Assembly: GCF_030546935.1 (NCBI RefSeq)
Contig: NZ_JAUOPH010000001.1
Coordinates: 310,001 to 374,000 of the forward strand
DNA from: Marinobacter sp. 2_MG-2023
GTDB taxonomy: Bacteria; Pseudomonadota; Gammaproteobacteria; Pseudomonadales; Oleiphilaceae
DNA length: 64,000 bases
Direction of reading: 5' to 3'
This document shows, one piece after another, positions 1 to 9,351 of this stretch. The notes beneath the pieces were generated by a model. The model saw nothing but the letters and a program-made list of their open reading frames with translations, had not been told where the DNA came from and did no database searches. The translations under genes were made by a program, and so were the position numbers. Position 1 is the first letter of the stretch; the number at the start of each line of letters is the position of its first letter.

Positions 1-1242
1 CCAGCGAGAGAAGGTACCAACGCCAAGCAAAAGGCCGGTTGCCACTGCAAGCGGGCTGAAGGTGAGATTAAAGAACGGCTCACCAATGGAAATTTTACCC
101 AGCTCGAAGAAGTCAAGAACCAGCGGATACAAGGTACCCACTGCGACCAACAGCGTTGCAGAAACCAGCAATACGTTATTTAAAAGCAGGAATATTTCCC
201 GCGAAAGGGAGCCATACCGGGAGCGCACATGAACCACAGGAGCCCTGAAGGCATAAAGCATCAGGCTTGCGAGAACAGTGATCGCGAGCAAAATCAGAAG
301 GAAGGTACCGCGCTCAGGATCCGATGCAAACGCATGAACCGAGGTAAGTACGCCCGAACGAACCAGGAAGGTACCCAGCAGGCTCAACGCAAAGGTGACA
401 ATAGCCAGCAGTACTGTCCAGCTTTTGAATACACCGCGCTTCTCTGTGACTGCAAGTGAGTGCATAAGGGCCGTGCCCGACAACCATGGCAGCAGGGAGG
501 CATTCTCAACCGGATCCCAGAACCACCAGCCGCCCCAGCCGAGCTCGTAATAGGCCCACCAGCTTCCGAGGGCGATACCGATGGACAGGAATGCCCAGGC
601 AACGGTTGTCCAGGGTCGGGACCACCTGGCCCATGCGGCGTCCAGGCGACCGTTGATCAATGCAGCAATAGCAAACGCAAATGCTACCGCAAAACCCACA
701 TAGCCCATGTAGAGCATAGGCGGGTGGACAATAAGTCCGAAGTCCTGCAATAACGGATTCAGGTCCGCCCCGTCGGCCGGCACATTGGGCAGCAAACGGT
801 CAAACGGGTTTGATGTAACAACAATGAAGAGCATGAACCCGACACTGACCATGCCGAGAACCGACAATACCTGTGAAACCATAATGGAAGGCAAACGGCG
901 ACTGAAAATGGCGACCGCCAGAGTCCAGCCGGTCAGCATCAATATCCAAAGCAGAAGCGAGCCCTCATGCCCGCCCCACACAGCGCTGAACTTGTAATAC
1001 CAGGGCAGCATGCTGTTGCTGTTGTTAGCAACGTAGGCAACCGAGAAGTCGTCCGTTAAAAAGGCATGGGTAAGTAAGGCGAAGGCCAGCCCGACAAACA
1101 CGAACATGCCCGCTGCGAGAGGCCTGGCAAACGCCTGGAGGTTGTCCCGGCCGGTGAGCGATCCGGCAAGGGGTACAACCGAAAGTAGCACCGCCAGCAA
1201 CAGCGAAAGTATCAGTGCAAGCTGTCCGAGTTCGGGATACAT
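1..1242 (-). CDS. ccmF: Cytochrome c maturation protein CcmF (partial, C-terminus outside window)
   Basis: Membrane subunit of the CcmFH haem lyase, which attaches haem from CcmE to apocytochrome c on the periplasmic side. The reading frame starts [13 protein letters not shown] and runs off the left edge, so about 414 of the usual 640-650 residues are present. Many hydrophobic segments are visible, together with the tryptophan-rich haem-handling motif [14 protein letters not shown] near residue 235 and the segment [12 protein letters not shown]. It is last in the ccmABCDEF order seen here; the remaining genes (ccmG, ccmH) are expected just outside the window. The start ATG lies 39 bases after the ccmE stop. 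Identity is certain from the motifs and order. Confidence 0.96.
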   Translation of the reverse strand, partial: MYPELGQLALILSLLLAVLLSVVPLAGSLTGRDNLQAFARPLAAGMFVFVGLAFALLTHAFLTDDFSVAYVANNSNSMLPWYYKFSAVWGGHEGSLLLWILMLTGWTLAVAIFSRRLPSIMVSQVLSVLGMVSVGFMLFIVVTSNPFDRLLPNVPADGADLNPLLQDFGLIVHPPMLYMGYVGFAVAFAFAIAALINGRLDAAWARWSRPWTTVAWAFLSIGIALGSWWAYYELGWGGWWFWDPVENASLLPWLSGTALMHSLAVTEKRGVFKSWTVLLAIVTFALSLLGTFLVRSGVLTSVHAFASDPERGTFLLILLAITVLASLMLYAFRAPVVHVRSRYGSLSREIFLLLNNVLLVSATLLVAVGTLYPLVLDFFELGKISIGEPFFNLTFSPLAVATGLLLGVGTFSRW

Positions 1243-1281
1243 CAAAGCTCTCCAGGAATCAGGCTGTTGGTTTTTAGGTGT

Positions 1282-1755
1282 TTAGTAAGATGCCGGTTGG
1301 GCGCTGGCGGGCATCGACGAGCCCTCGTTTTTTGACGCCTTTTCCAGGGCATCAGCGACTTCCGGGGGCATGTAGTTTTCATCATGCTTGGCCAGAACCT
1401 GATCTGCCACAAAGCGACCTTCGTTATTCAACCTACCCATCGCAACAATGCCCTGACCTTCTGCAAACAGATCCGGCAAAATCCCCACGTACTCAACTGG
1501 AACGGATGCGTTGTAATCGGTTACGTGGAATACCACTTTAAGGCTGTCCGGATCTCGCACAACCGTGCCCGCCTCTACCATGCCACCGGCACGAATTCGT
1601 ACATCCATCGGTGCCTCACCAGCCGAAATCTGGGTAGGATCGTAAAACAGGTTGATATTCTGACGTAACGCATAAGTGGTAAGCGCTACCGCGATGGAAA
1701 GCCCTGCCAGAAGAAACAGAACAATGGTCAGCCGCTTTTTACGGATCGGATGCAT
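1282..1755 (-). CDS. ccmE: Periplasmic haem chaperone CcmE
   Basis: Carries haem covalently in the periplasm from CcmABCD to CcmF. The 157-residue protein has an N-terminal anchor (about residues 8-28, [17 protein letters not shown]) and an OB-fold body. It ends with the haem-attachment motif AKHDENYMP, in which His124 is the covalent haem ligand and Tyr128 the usual axial ligand of the family. Length is normal. The gene starts 15 bases after the ccmD stop, in the ccm operon. Confidence 0.97.
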   Translation of the reverse strand: MHPIRKKRLTIVLFLLAGLSIAVALTTYALRQNINLFYDPTQISAGEAPMDVRIRAGGMVEAGTVVRDPDSLKVVFHVTDYNASVPVEYVGILPDLFAEGQGIVAMGRLNNEGRFVADQVLAKHDENYMPPEVADALEKASKNEGSSMPASAQPASY

Positions 1756-1770
1756 TTAAGTACCTGTCAG

Positions 1771-2010
1771 TCAGTCTTGGGAAACGTTCACGCGCGCGAA
1801 AGACGCGGAGGGTGGCGGAGACGCCGCTACTTTACTCTTGTCAGCCTGAAACTCGTAACCGCGGCGGCAGGACTCGACAATTGCCTTTCGGCTCCGGACC
1901 GACCCGATCATCATCAACAGCATCAATACGAAAAACACAGCGTAACAGGCCCACACATAAGGGCCGTGACCTTCCATCGCGATAAAGGCAGAAAAGGAAT
2001 CAAATGCCAT
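1771..2010 (-). CDS. ccmD: Haem exporter protein CcmD
   Basis: Small membrane protein that helps release holo-CcmE from the CcmABC complex. It has 79 residues with one central membrane segment (YVWACYAVFFVLMLLMMIGS). The preceding motif FIAMEGHGPYVW and the following basic stretch (SRKAIVESCRRGYE) are typical of CcmD. It lies 3 bases after the ccmC stop, so translation is probably coupled. CcmD is poorly conserved, so the call rests on size, topology and position between ccmC and ccmE. Confidence 0.93.
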   Translation of the reverse strand: MAFDSFSAFIAMEGHGPYVWACYAVFFVLMLLMMIGSVRSRKAIVESCRRGYEFQADKSKVAASPPPSASFARVNVSQD

Positions 2011-2013
2011 TGG

Positions 2014-2757
2014 TCAGACCCTCCCTTTCATTACAAATTCTCTTACCCAGCGAGTTCGTTGCTCCCGGGACAGAATCTCTGTCTGCATACGAACACAGGC
2101 CAGCCAGCCAAAAATCAGGTACAAACCTAACACGGACAGCAGCAGCGGCACCCACATTTCCGCCGGCATCGAGGGCTTTTCCGTGAGCTTGAATGTTGCG
2201 GGCTGATGAAGTGTATTCCACCATTCCACGGAGTATTTGATAATGGGGATATTCACTACCCCCACCAACACCAGCACCGCAACCGCCCTGGCGGCAGACT
2301 TCTCATCATTGATGGCACGATCCAACGCTATAACACCACCATACAGAAACATCAGTATCAGCATGGAGGTAAGCCGGGCGTCCCAGATCCACCAGGTGCC
2401 CCATGTCGGCTTGCCCCAGACAGCACCGGTAAAAAGGGCCAGAAACGTCAGAACCAGCCCCACAGGCGCAACCGCCTTGACGAAGACATCGGCAAGCTTC
2501 ATGCGCCAGACCAGCGTTACAAGAGCCGCGGACGCCATCATGATGTAAACCGACTGCGCCATAAATGCTGTCGGAACGTGAATAAAAATGATGCGGTAGC
2601 TATTGCCCTGCAGGTAATCCTCGGGCGCAAAGGCGAGTCCCCATACCACCCCGGCCATCAATAGTATTACGCCACCTGCCAACAGCCAGGGCATGAACCG
2701 GGTGGATATCCCGAAAAACCATTTTGGGGAACCCAGTTTGTGAAAAAATTGCCACAT
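2014..2757 (-). CDS. ccmC: Haem ABC transporter permease-like CcmC
   Basis: Integral membrane protein that presents haem to CcmE. It has 247 residues and six predicted membrane segments. The conserved WWD-type haem motif is visible as [13 protein letters not shown], and conserved histidines flank it (for example in FIHVPTAFM). Length is normal for the family. It lies between ccmB and ccmD on the minus strand. Confidence 0.96.
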   Translation of the reverse strand: MWQFFHKLGSPKWFFGISTRFMPWLLAGGVILLMAGVVWGLAFAPEDYLQGNSYRIIFIHVPTAFMAQSVYIMMASAALVTLVWRMKLADVFVKAVAPVGLVLTFLALFTGAVWGKPTWGTWWIWDARLTSMLILMFLYGGVIALDRAINDEKSAARAVAVLVLVGVVNIPIIKYSVEWWNTLHQPATFKLTEKPSMPAEMWVPLLLSVLGLYLIFGWLACVRMQTEILSREQRTRWVREFVMKGRV

Positions 2758-2789
2758 CAGATGGTCACCGTCCTAACGTTTACCTTGTT

Positions 2790-3515
2790 TTACCCGTTCG
2801 ACAAGCTGATTTTAAGGGCTGCGGCCGCTGCAAACGGCGCCAGTGTCAGCGCCAGCACCAGAAAAGCACCCAGCAGTGCCAGGTAGGCTCCCACAGTTGC
2901 GCCCTCCGCTGCTGCTGCAACGGTGCCCGTGCCAAAAATCAGCACCGGAATGTACAGTGGAATGATCAGCAGAGACAAGAGCACCCCTGCCGAACGCAAT
3001 CCGAGGGTCAGCGCAGCGCCAATAGCACCAATAAGACTCAGTACCGGTGTACCAATCAGCAGCGTTAGACACAAAATACCAATAGAGTTCCCGTCGAGAT
3101 GCATCATTACACCAAGAACGGGGGTCAGAATGACCAGAGGCAAGCCTGTAAGCATCCAGTGCACCAGGGTTTTTGCCAAAATCAGTAGAAACAGCGGCTG
3201 CGGCTGGAGCACAAGCTGTTCCAGAGTGCCATCGTCAAAATCATGGCGAAACAGGTGATCCAGTGACAGCAATACAGAAAGCAACGCCGCTACCCAAAGG
3301 ATACCGGCTCCCGCTTCACGCAAAAATGATACTTCCGGGCTGACTCCGAGCGGAAAAAGAGTAACAACCATAACGAAAAACAGCAGCGGGTTGAGGAGGT
3401 CCTGGCGCTGCCGGAACGCCACCTTCATATCCCGCACAAAAACGCCTTTCATTGCAGCCAGAGCACCAACACTATTACCGGCGAGCCGGACCACCGGGCG
3501 GGCTTCAGCGTTCAT
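2790..3515 (-). CDS. ccmB: Haem exporter permease CcmB
   Basis: Membrane partner of the ATPase CcmA in the CcmAB transporter that drives release of haem-loaded CcmE. Similarity to CcmB begins at MKGVFVRDMKVAFRQRQDLL and is followed by six hydrophobic segments. The first one carries the typical stretch NPLLFFVMVVTLFPLG. The start is uncertain: the ATG at 3515 (MNAEARPVV) is chosen, 3536 (MAREACLM) is also open, and homology would fit an even later start. The 5' end overlaps the ccmA stop, which suggests translational coupling. Confidence 0.94.
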   Translation of the reverse strand: MNAEARPVVRLAGNSVGALAAMKGVFVRDMKVAFRQRQDLLNPLLFFVMVVTLFPLGVSPEVSFLREAGAGILWVAALLSVLLSLDHLFRHDFDDGTLEQLVLQPQPLFLLILAKTLVHWMLTGLPLVILTPVLGVMMHLDGNSIGILCLTLLIGTPVLSLIGAIGAALTLGLRSAGVLLSLLIIPLYIPVLIFGTGTVAAAAEGATVGAYLALLGAFLVLALTLAPFAAAAALKISLSNG

Positions 3516-4146
3516 CAGGCAAGCCTCCCGCGCCAAGAGTCAGTCTTTTCATGCCCGGCAATGTCAGGTCATGGTGAGTGGTAACCAGCACGGCGCCACC
3601 TTCATCTGCACGCTGTTGCAATAGTGATTCGAGTGCTTTGACGCCCTCTGCGTCGATAGCCGTAAACACTTCATCAAGCAACCACAGGGGTTCATCAGCA
3701 ACCAGCAGGCGCGCCAGAGCCACTCTGCGTTGCTGGCCCGCAGACAGATTACGACAAGGCACATCTTCATAGCCTCCCAGGCCGGTACCTTGCAAGGCCT
3801 GCCTCAAAGCTGCATCAGATAGAGGGTTGCGACCGGCCATCAGGGCCCGGAGATTTTCCAAAGGTGTAAGCAAGGGTTTGATTCCCGGGCGATGCCCGAG
3901 ATAGAGCATGTTCCGAAGAAATGCCTCTCTCTGACTGGCTAGCGGCGCACCACACCACTTGAGTTCGCCTGTCCACGCATCATTCAGACCTGCCAGTATT
4001 CTCAGCAGCGTTGTCTTGCCGGAGCCATTCGGCCCCTCGACACGGGTTAGCGTACCGGGCAGTATGGAGAAGGATAACTCGCGAAAAAGTATCCGCTTGT
4101 CCCGTTCACACTGAAGATTGACAGCCTGTAGTAACGGCTCGGACAT
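3505..4146 (-). CDS. ccmA: Haem exporter ATP-binding protein CcmA
   Basis: ABC ATPase that powers the CcmAB complex. It shows Walker A GPNGSGKT (residues 38-45), the signature LSAGQQRR, Walker B WLLDE, and the H-loop TTHHD. From the chosen ATG at 4146 (MSEPLLQ) it is 213 residues, the normal family length. An in-frame start at 4182 adds twelve residues with no similarity and no ribosome site. It is first in the ccm operon and is divergent from the FliK-like gene at 4272. Confidence 0.95.
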   Translation of the reverse strand: MSEPLLQAVNLQCERDKRILFRELSFSILPGTLTRVEGPNGSGKTTLLRILAGLNDAWTGELKWCGAPLASQREAFLRNMLYLGHRPGIKPLLTPLENLRALMAGRNPLSDAALRQALQGTGLGGYEDVPCRNLSAGQQRRVALARLLVADEPLWLLDEVFTAIDAEGVKALESLLQQRADEGGAVLVTTHHDLTLPGMKRLTLGAGGLPDER

Positions 4147-4271
4147 CAGGGCCCCGAAGTCAGGACGATGCACAAATTGCATCGGGTGTATTCACAGCAA
4201 TAGTTGCCAGCGCGGCGTATTATAACTAAAGCGTTTACAGATTACTCTTGTCTGGTATCAAGTTAGCAGCG

Positions 4272-5630
4272 ATGAAACTACCCAGCAGCCAACAGCCTCC
4301 TACTCCTCCGGCACCGGCCACTGCGCAACCAGCGCAGCCCCGGGATGCTGGTCAAATTGGCCGTGAAACCGCCACGCTCTCTGCCAGACAGCAACTGGAT
4401 CAGCTCCAGCTTGCAAACCGGGAAACCATACTGGCCCGCGTGGCAGAAGTCATCAATCGCCAGGGCAGTGGTAATGCAGACCTGTTGCTGGACGTGCGAG
4501 GAAAATCACTTCAGGTAAGCGCCGCGATTGGTGCGACTGAGTTGACCCCGGGCGACTGGGTAAAAGTGATGCGTGCGGGCAATGAACTGCAATTGATGGG
4601 AAAGCTGGCCGCAGCTCCCGAAGCAATCATCACCCGGGCTCTGGCGCAGCGTATGCCGTGGCAGCAAAGCCTGGACAGCGGCCTCGCAAAATTGATGACA
4701 GCACTGAACCGGGGCGTGATTCCCGAACTGACACCTGGCCAGCTACCCGGGGCCCGAAGCCCACAGCCGCTGCCAGAAGCCGCCCGCCAGGCGGCCGAAA
4801 CATTACTTGCGAGACTGCCCGCCAGCAACACATTGGCGCCTGGAGCTGGCACGCAGAACAATAGCGTGCAGCAAATACGACAGTGGGTGGCTGAAAGCGG
4901 GTTGTTTGCAGAGTCCCGCCTTACCCAGGCACCCTCCCCCGCGTTGCCGGATCTCAAGCTTGCTATCGGGCGCATGATTACTGCGCTCTTGGCCGAGCAA
5001 ACCGGAGATGCCACGACCACGTTTAACCGCCTATCACCGCTGGCCAGCCCCGGGCTGGTTCAGGCGCCGCTGCAGTTCCCACAGGTGCCCGCTTCACCGG
5101 CACCTGCGAACAACTCAGAACCCACATCGGTGGGCCAGACACTGCGAATGCTCGCCGGTATGCTGAACCGAATAACGGTTAACCAGTTGCACAGCCAGAT
5201 CCTCACTGCGAGAGGCGGGGCTGATGCGCCTGCCCCGACCTCTACCATGCTCATGGACTTACCCTGGGTGACGCCTCAGAACGAACCCAGGCTGGCACAA
5301 CTGCGCATAGAGCAACATAAAGATGAATCGCCATCAAAGGATCGCGGACTCAAGCGGGCAGCCATCAGCGAATGGCGCCTCAATCTTGCCATTGATCTGG
5401 AACGGGCCGGAGCTCTGAATTTTGAGGTTTCCCTGCGCCAGCAGGATATAAGCGCGCGGGTGTGGGCAGAAAAGCAGGACACGCTGAGACAGGTCAACGA
5501 AGAGCTACCGCTTCTGCGGCAAAGTCTTACGGAGCTGGGACTGGAAGTAACCGATCTCGAGTGCCGCCGGGGCAGCCCCTCTTATCCGGCAACAAAGTTG
5601 GAGCATAGACTGGTGGATACACGGGCATGA
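4272..5630 (+). CDS. FliK-like flagellar hook-length control domain protein
   Basis: About 452 residues. The first two thirds are rich in Pro, Ala, Gln and Thr with low complexity. The last ~80 residues (from WRLNLAIDLERAGALNFEVS) resemble the C-terminal hook-length control domain of FliK, the part that talks to FlhB. It is not the main FliK: that gene is at 31931 in the flagellar operon. The stop overlaps the next gene as ATGA, and that partner is an FlhB C-terminal domain, so the pair probably acts on export-gate switching; this is inference. The start is uncertain: ATG at 4272 is chosen, a TTG at 4248 is in frame, and neither has a clear ribosome site. Confidence 0.8.
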   Translation: MKLPSSQQPPTPPAPATAQPAQPRDAGQIGRETATLSARQQLDQLQLANRETILARVAEVINRQGSGNADLLLDVRGKSLQVSAAIGATELTPGDWVKVMRAGNELQLMGKLAAAPEAIITRALAQRMPWQQSLDSGLAKLMTALNRGVIPELTPGQLPGARSPQPLPEAARQAAETLLARLPASNTLAPGAGTQNNSVQQIRQWVAESGLFAESRLTQAPSPALPDLKLAIGRMITALLAEQTGDATTTFNRLSPLASPGLVQAPLQFPQVPASPAPANNSEPTSVGQTLRMLAGMLNRITVNQLHSQILTARGGADAPAPTSTMLMDLPWVTPQNEPRLAQLRIEQHKDESPSKDRGLKRAAISEWRLNLAIDLERAGALNFEVSLRQQDISARVWAEKQDTLRQVNEELPLLRQSLTELGLEVTDLECRRGSPSYPATKLEHRLVDTRA

Positions 5631-5956
5631 AAGACCAAAACGAACACCCTTCATCCAGCGCAGCCGTTGCTCTTAAATACGACGGCGAGAAGGCTCCGAC
5701 GATAACTGCCACGGGAACATACGAACTGGCGGATGAAATCATCAGAATCGCCAGAGAGCACAACGTGCCCCTGTACGAAAATGCAGAGCTGGCCGGCATT
5801 CTCGCGCGCCTGTCCCTGAACGATGAAATCCCCGAAAACCTATACCGGGTTATCGCAGAAATTCTTGCCTTCGCTTTCCACATTCGCGGCCGAACGCCCG
5901 AAGACGCCGGCCGGGATAATACCGCGCCTTCATCATCACCCCTAGTGGATAAGTGA
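5627..5956 (+). CDS. FlhB-like export-switch C-terminal domain protein
   Basis: A 109-residue soluble protein that matches only the cytoplasmic end of FlhB (EscU/YscU family). It opens with AAVALKYDGEKAPTI, which aligns with the AVALKYDSNSMAAPVV that directly follows the NPTH cleavage site in the full FlhB at 26246. It lacks the membrane part and the NPTH site, so it resembles an already cleaved FlhB fragment. It is coupled to the FliK-like gene by an ATGA overlap. Its last 15 bases overlap the 3' end of the convergent AAA ATPase gene. Role inferred: a modulator of flagellar export specificity. Confidence 0.82.
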   Translation: MKDQNEHPSSSAAVALKYDGEKAPTITATGTYELADEIIRIAREHNVPLYENAELAGILARLSLNDEIPENLYRVIAEILAFAFHIRGRTPEDAGRDNTAPSSSPLVDK

Positions 5957-7045
5957 GCGCAGCGCCCATACCTGAGCCCAGACCTCACCCTCGCGTTGTG
6001 CGATTGCGGTCTCAAAATAGTGCTTGAGGCGCCGGCGGTCGTCCGGATGATCCTTGAGTGCCGAGCCGATAATGTGGTGCATCAACTGCTCCACCGTCAT
6101 GCTTCCGCCACCGTAATACCAGGCATTGAGACTCGCCGCATGGGCAACGGATACAGCCTCAGCCGTGGATAGCGCTGCGCCCGCAAGCCTGTCAGTGCTT
6201 CGGCCATCCATGGTCTGGCCGTTACGCAACTCATGGAACATGGTAACCAGAAACTCAATGACTTCTGCATCCAGATCCACGCTGATACCCGCGCGGTCAT
6301 TGGCCTTACGCACTTCTCGCAAAACCACACCTATTTCATCCGACAGGCTCTTGATCGGCCGGATTTCTTCGAAGTCCATTCGGCGTTTAAGCGCAGCGCT
6401 CATCTGGTGAACGCCTGCGTCGAGGCTGTTGGATGTGGCTACCAGGTTGAAGCCTTCACGAGCCAGTATTACGCCATCATCACCGGAAATTTCCGGCACC
6501 ACCAGAACCCGGTCAGAAAGCACCGACAAGAGTGCATCCTGCAAAGCCTGAGGGCAGCGGGCAATTTCCTCGAAGCGAACTAGCCGGCCCTCCATCATGC
6601 CTCGCATAAGCGGGCTTGGAACCAGGGCTTCCAGACACGGCCCTTTGGCAGCGAGAACTGCCTCGTTCCAGCCGTAAAGAAGTTGCCTGACCTGGGTTAT
6701 GGCACCGCCCTGCAGAGCAAGAGTCGAGTTGCCGGATATGGCCGCCGTAAGCAGCTCGGAAAGCCAGGATTTCGCAGTGCCGGGCTCGCCAACCAGTAAA
6801 CAACCCCTGCTCGTACACAGAGAAATGATAATACGGACAACCATGGCGCGATCCGCAACAAACTTGCGCTCAATACCCAGGCTGTCATCGCCCAACACAA
6901 ATTTCTCAACCGCCCTCGGTGACAGTTGCCAACCCGGTGGCACCGGACCAAGATCCATTGCTGCAAGTTTTTCCAGCTCATCCCTGAAAACAACTTCCGC
7001 GGGCTGCCGCTGCGCCGCTTTTTTCGGCTGGCTTGCTGCGCTCAT
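5942..7045 (-). CDS. MoxR-type AAA+ ATPase
   Basis: A 367-residue ATPase. Visible motifs are Walker A GEPGTAKS (residues 86-93), a Walker B with Glu in place of Asp (LVRFEEIA, about 155-161), sensor 1 NLVATSNS (about 200-207), and an arginine-finger stretch ALKRRMDF. A helical C-terminal lid follows. MoxR/RavA proteins work as chaperone-like remodelling machines and usually pair with a VWA-domain partner, but none is adjacent here. Instead the start overlaps the stop of the methyltransferase-GspE fusion by 4 bases (ATGA), so the two are co-translated and likely work together. The true substrate is unknown. Confidence 0.82.
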   Translation of the reverse strand: MSAASQPKKAAQRQPAEVVFRDELEKLAAMDLGPVPPGWQLSPRAVEKFVLGDDSLGIERKFVADRAMVVRIIISLCTSRGCLLVGEPGTAKSWLSELLTAAISGNSTLALQGGAITQVRQLLYGWNEAVLAAKGPCLEALVPSPLMRGMMEGRLVRFEEIARCPQALQDALLSVLSDRVLVVPEISGDDGVILAREGFNLVATSNSLDAGVHQMSAALKRRMDFEEIRPIKSLSDEIGVVLREVRKANDRAGISVDLDAEVIEFLVTMFHELRNGQTMDGRSTDRLAGAALSTAEAVSVAHAASLNAWYYGGGSMTVEQLMHHIIGSALKDHPDDRRRLKHYFETAIAQREGEVWAQVWALRSLIH

Positions 7046-9324
7046 AACGGACTCCTGCGGCCACCACGGACTTCAGGCGCCATTCGCTCCCGGGGCAGAA
7101 TACGCGGCAATTCAGACATAGGAATAATACCCTCGATAACATGATCCAATGCACTGTCTCTCATGGTGATCAGGCCGGAATCCAACGCGCGCCAGCGCAA
7201 TTCTCCGATCGGGGGCTGGCTGGAAATAGCATTCCTGATATCAGAATCCACCTCCATATATTCCACAATAGCCACCCTACCGTGAGTTCCCCGACCATTA
7301 CACTTGTCGCAACCCGCACCTTCAAAGCAACGGAAGTTATCCGGCGCGCCATTGGGGAACAGCTCTTCAAGAATGACAGGGTCCGGTGTTGCAGGCTGCC
7401 GGCAATGGGTACAGATTCGCTTGGCAAGGCGCTGGGCGATCACGGCCAGCAGCTCACCGGCAATGGAATTCGGGTGGATACCCAGATCGTACAAACGTTG
7501 CAGGGAATCCACCGCGTCGTTGCAGTGCAGTGTCGAAAGTACAACGTGGCCCGTCTGGGATGCGCGAACCGCCTCCAGTGCCGTTTCATGGTCGCGGATC
7601 TCACCGACCAGAATCACATCGGGGTCTTCACGCACGAAAGCACGCATGGCATCCGCGAAGTTGAAACCGATTTCGCCCCGCACACGGGTTTGCTGGATAT
7701 TATCAATGGAGTACTCGATAGGGTCCTCCACCGTAATAACTTTTCTGCGACCATCGTCTGCCAGCGTTTGCAGGCCGGCGTAGAGTGTTGTGGACTTGCC
7801 TGAACCGGTTGGCCCGACGACCAGAACCAGGCCGGCAGGGTTATCGAGCAGGCGCTGGTAGTGGGAGCCAATCATTGGCGACATGCCCAGTTCGGCAATC
7901 GTCATGGCCCGGCCGGTCTGCGGCAGTAACCGGATCACCGCATGCTCACCGTGCAGCGACGGCTGGGTCTGTACCCTGAGGTCGTAGGACATGTCACCCA
8001 GTTGCAGGCGGGAGCGCCCACCCTGCGGCAAACGGCGCTCGGCAATGTTCAGCTCTGCCCGCAACTTGATAACGTTGATAACACCTTTTATTTCCCGGGG
8101 CGTAAGTTGGTACTGGCCCAGATCACGAAGATCGCCATCCACTCGCAAACGGATCCTTACCCGCTCACCATACTGTTCAATGTGAATGTCGCTGGCTTTT
8201 TCGCTGACTGCATCCAGCAGAATCGCCTCATATACCGATACCAGATACGGACTGACATGATCGTTAGCCGCTTCACGACCCAAAGGTTTGTCGCGGTGAC
8301 GGCTTGAACCCTGCCCGGCCGTCGATAACACTGCTTCGTCGGCAGCAAACCGGTTACCCTTGGCCGACAAATCCAAAGACGACCAGATTCTCCGGAAATC
8401 CGTAGGCGTAACCAGCCAGAGCTCCACGGCACGTTTGGGGCTCATACGCTCCAGCTGATCGGTGCGCGCATCCGGGTCATCGGTTACAAATGAGACTTTT
8501 CCACTACTTTGCGCCACAGGAATGATTCGGGACAAATCCAGAAACGTGCGGGAAAAGGTCCGGAACAGTTCAACCTTCAGCGTTGGCAGAAGCCCATCGG
8601 CATCGACAAAGGTCATGCCTCTTTGCTGGGCCAGCGAACGATAAAGGTCGGTTTCTTCGATATTCAGATTACGACGCAAGACATCGAGCACGCGGCAGTT
8701 CTCTGCCGCCGCCTCGGCTTTCGCCTTCGCCAGTACACCTTCATCAATCACGCCCAGATCAATCAGAATCTGTTCCGAGTTCCGGTTAAAATCCACCCAG
8801 CCAAGCGTGCGGACACGCTCAAGCTTGTCTGCACGTTTTACAAACATCGCCATACTGGGAACTGGTCCGGCCTTACCCTCTAGGCAAATCAGATTGCCGC
8901 CCTCGCGGAGGTAGCTCGACAAAACATCACGATCTGCCATGAACGTGGTGCAAAGAACAAGGTCGCAGGGCTGGTCGATGTCAAACCCGCTTTCCGCAGG
9001 CTTCGCCAGAACATCTACGTTGTACATGCCCAAACGAAAAAACCTTGCCCTCGCGGCTTCAGCAACGTCCGGGTTTTTTTCAATATAGATAACACGATGA
9101 GCCAGACGGGATAACACGGCAGCCAGATAACCAGAGCCGCCTCCCACATGCATCACGTTATCAGCTGGCGTCACTTCCGGCATGATGGACAGAATATGGC
9201 TGACGGTTTCTTCGCGGGGAATAGAGTGCCCGGTTATGGAAGGAATCAGATCCGAACCGGTGACAAAATCATGACGGGATACAGAAAGAAGGGCCTCATG
9301 GGCCCTTTGGTAAACTTTCTTCAT
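7042..9324 (-). CDS. Fusion protein: PCMT-like methyltransferase + GspE/PilB secretion ATPase
   Basis: A 760-residue protein with three parts. Residues about 20-170 resemble protein-L-isoaspartate methyltransferase: GHSIPREETVSHIL, SAM motif VMHVGGGSGYLAAVLS (GGGSG at 61-65), then acidic IEKNPD. Residues about 180-300 look like a GspE N-terminal (MshEN) domain. From about 355 there is a complete type II/IV secretion ATPase: Walker A GPTGSGKST (504-512), Asp box, Walker B VILVGEIRD (570-578), His box, and a four-Cys zinc site (C638, C641, C672, C675). The ATPase motifs all look intact. No pilin, GspF or GspD gene is near. The order of domains and the overlap with the AAA ATPase gene are unusual, and the function is not known to me. 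Confidence 0.85.
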   Translation of the reverse strand: MKKVYQRAHEALLSVSRHDFVTGSDLIPSITGHSIPREETVSHILSIMPEVTPADNVMHVGGGSGYLAAVLSRLAHRVIYIEKNPDVAEAARARFFRLGMYNVDVLAKPAESGFDIDQPCDLVLCTTFMADRDVLSSYLREGGNLICLEGKAGPVPSMAMFVKRADKLERVRTLGWVDFNRNSEQILIDLGVIDEGVLAKAKAEAAAENCRVLDVLRRNLNIEETDLYRSLAQQRGMTFVDADGLLPTLKVELFRTFSRTFLDLSRIIPVAQSSGKVSFVTDDPDARTDQLERMSPKRAVELWLVTPTDFRRIWSSLDLSAKGNRFAADEAVLSTAGQGSSRHRDKPLGREAANDHVSPYLVSVYEAILLDAVSEKASDIHIEQYGERVRIRLRVDGDLRDLGQYQLTPREIKGVINVIKLRAELNIAERRLPQGGRSRLQLGDMSYDLRVQTQPSLHGEHAVIRLLPQTGRAMTIAELGMSPMIGSHYQRLLDNPAGLVLVVGPTGSGKSTTLYAGLQTLADDGRRKVITVEDPIEYSIDNIQQTRVRGEIGFNFADAMRAFVREDPDVILVGEIRDHETALEAVRASQTGHVVLSTLHCNDAVDSLQRLYDLGIHPNSIAGELLAVIAQRLAKRICTHCRQPATPDPVILEELFPNGAPDNFRCFEGAGCDKCNGRGTHGRVAIVEYMEVDSDIRNAISSQPPIGELRWRALDSGLITMRDSALDHVIEGIIPMSELPRILPRERMAPEVRGGRRSPL

Positions 9325-9351
9325 TCAGCAACGTCCATAGCAGCTCAGTTT

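Noticed and set aside
7141..7803. 220-codon plus-strand open frame
   Set aside because: Antisense to the secretion ATPase part of the fusion gene; no ribosome site and no protein-like motif.
9287..9307. AAGGGCC/GGCCCTT hairpin
   Set aside because: It lies in the first codons of the methyltransferase-ATPase gene with no T-run in the right place; chance or translational effect only.
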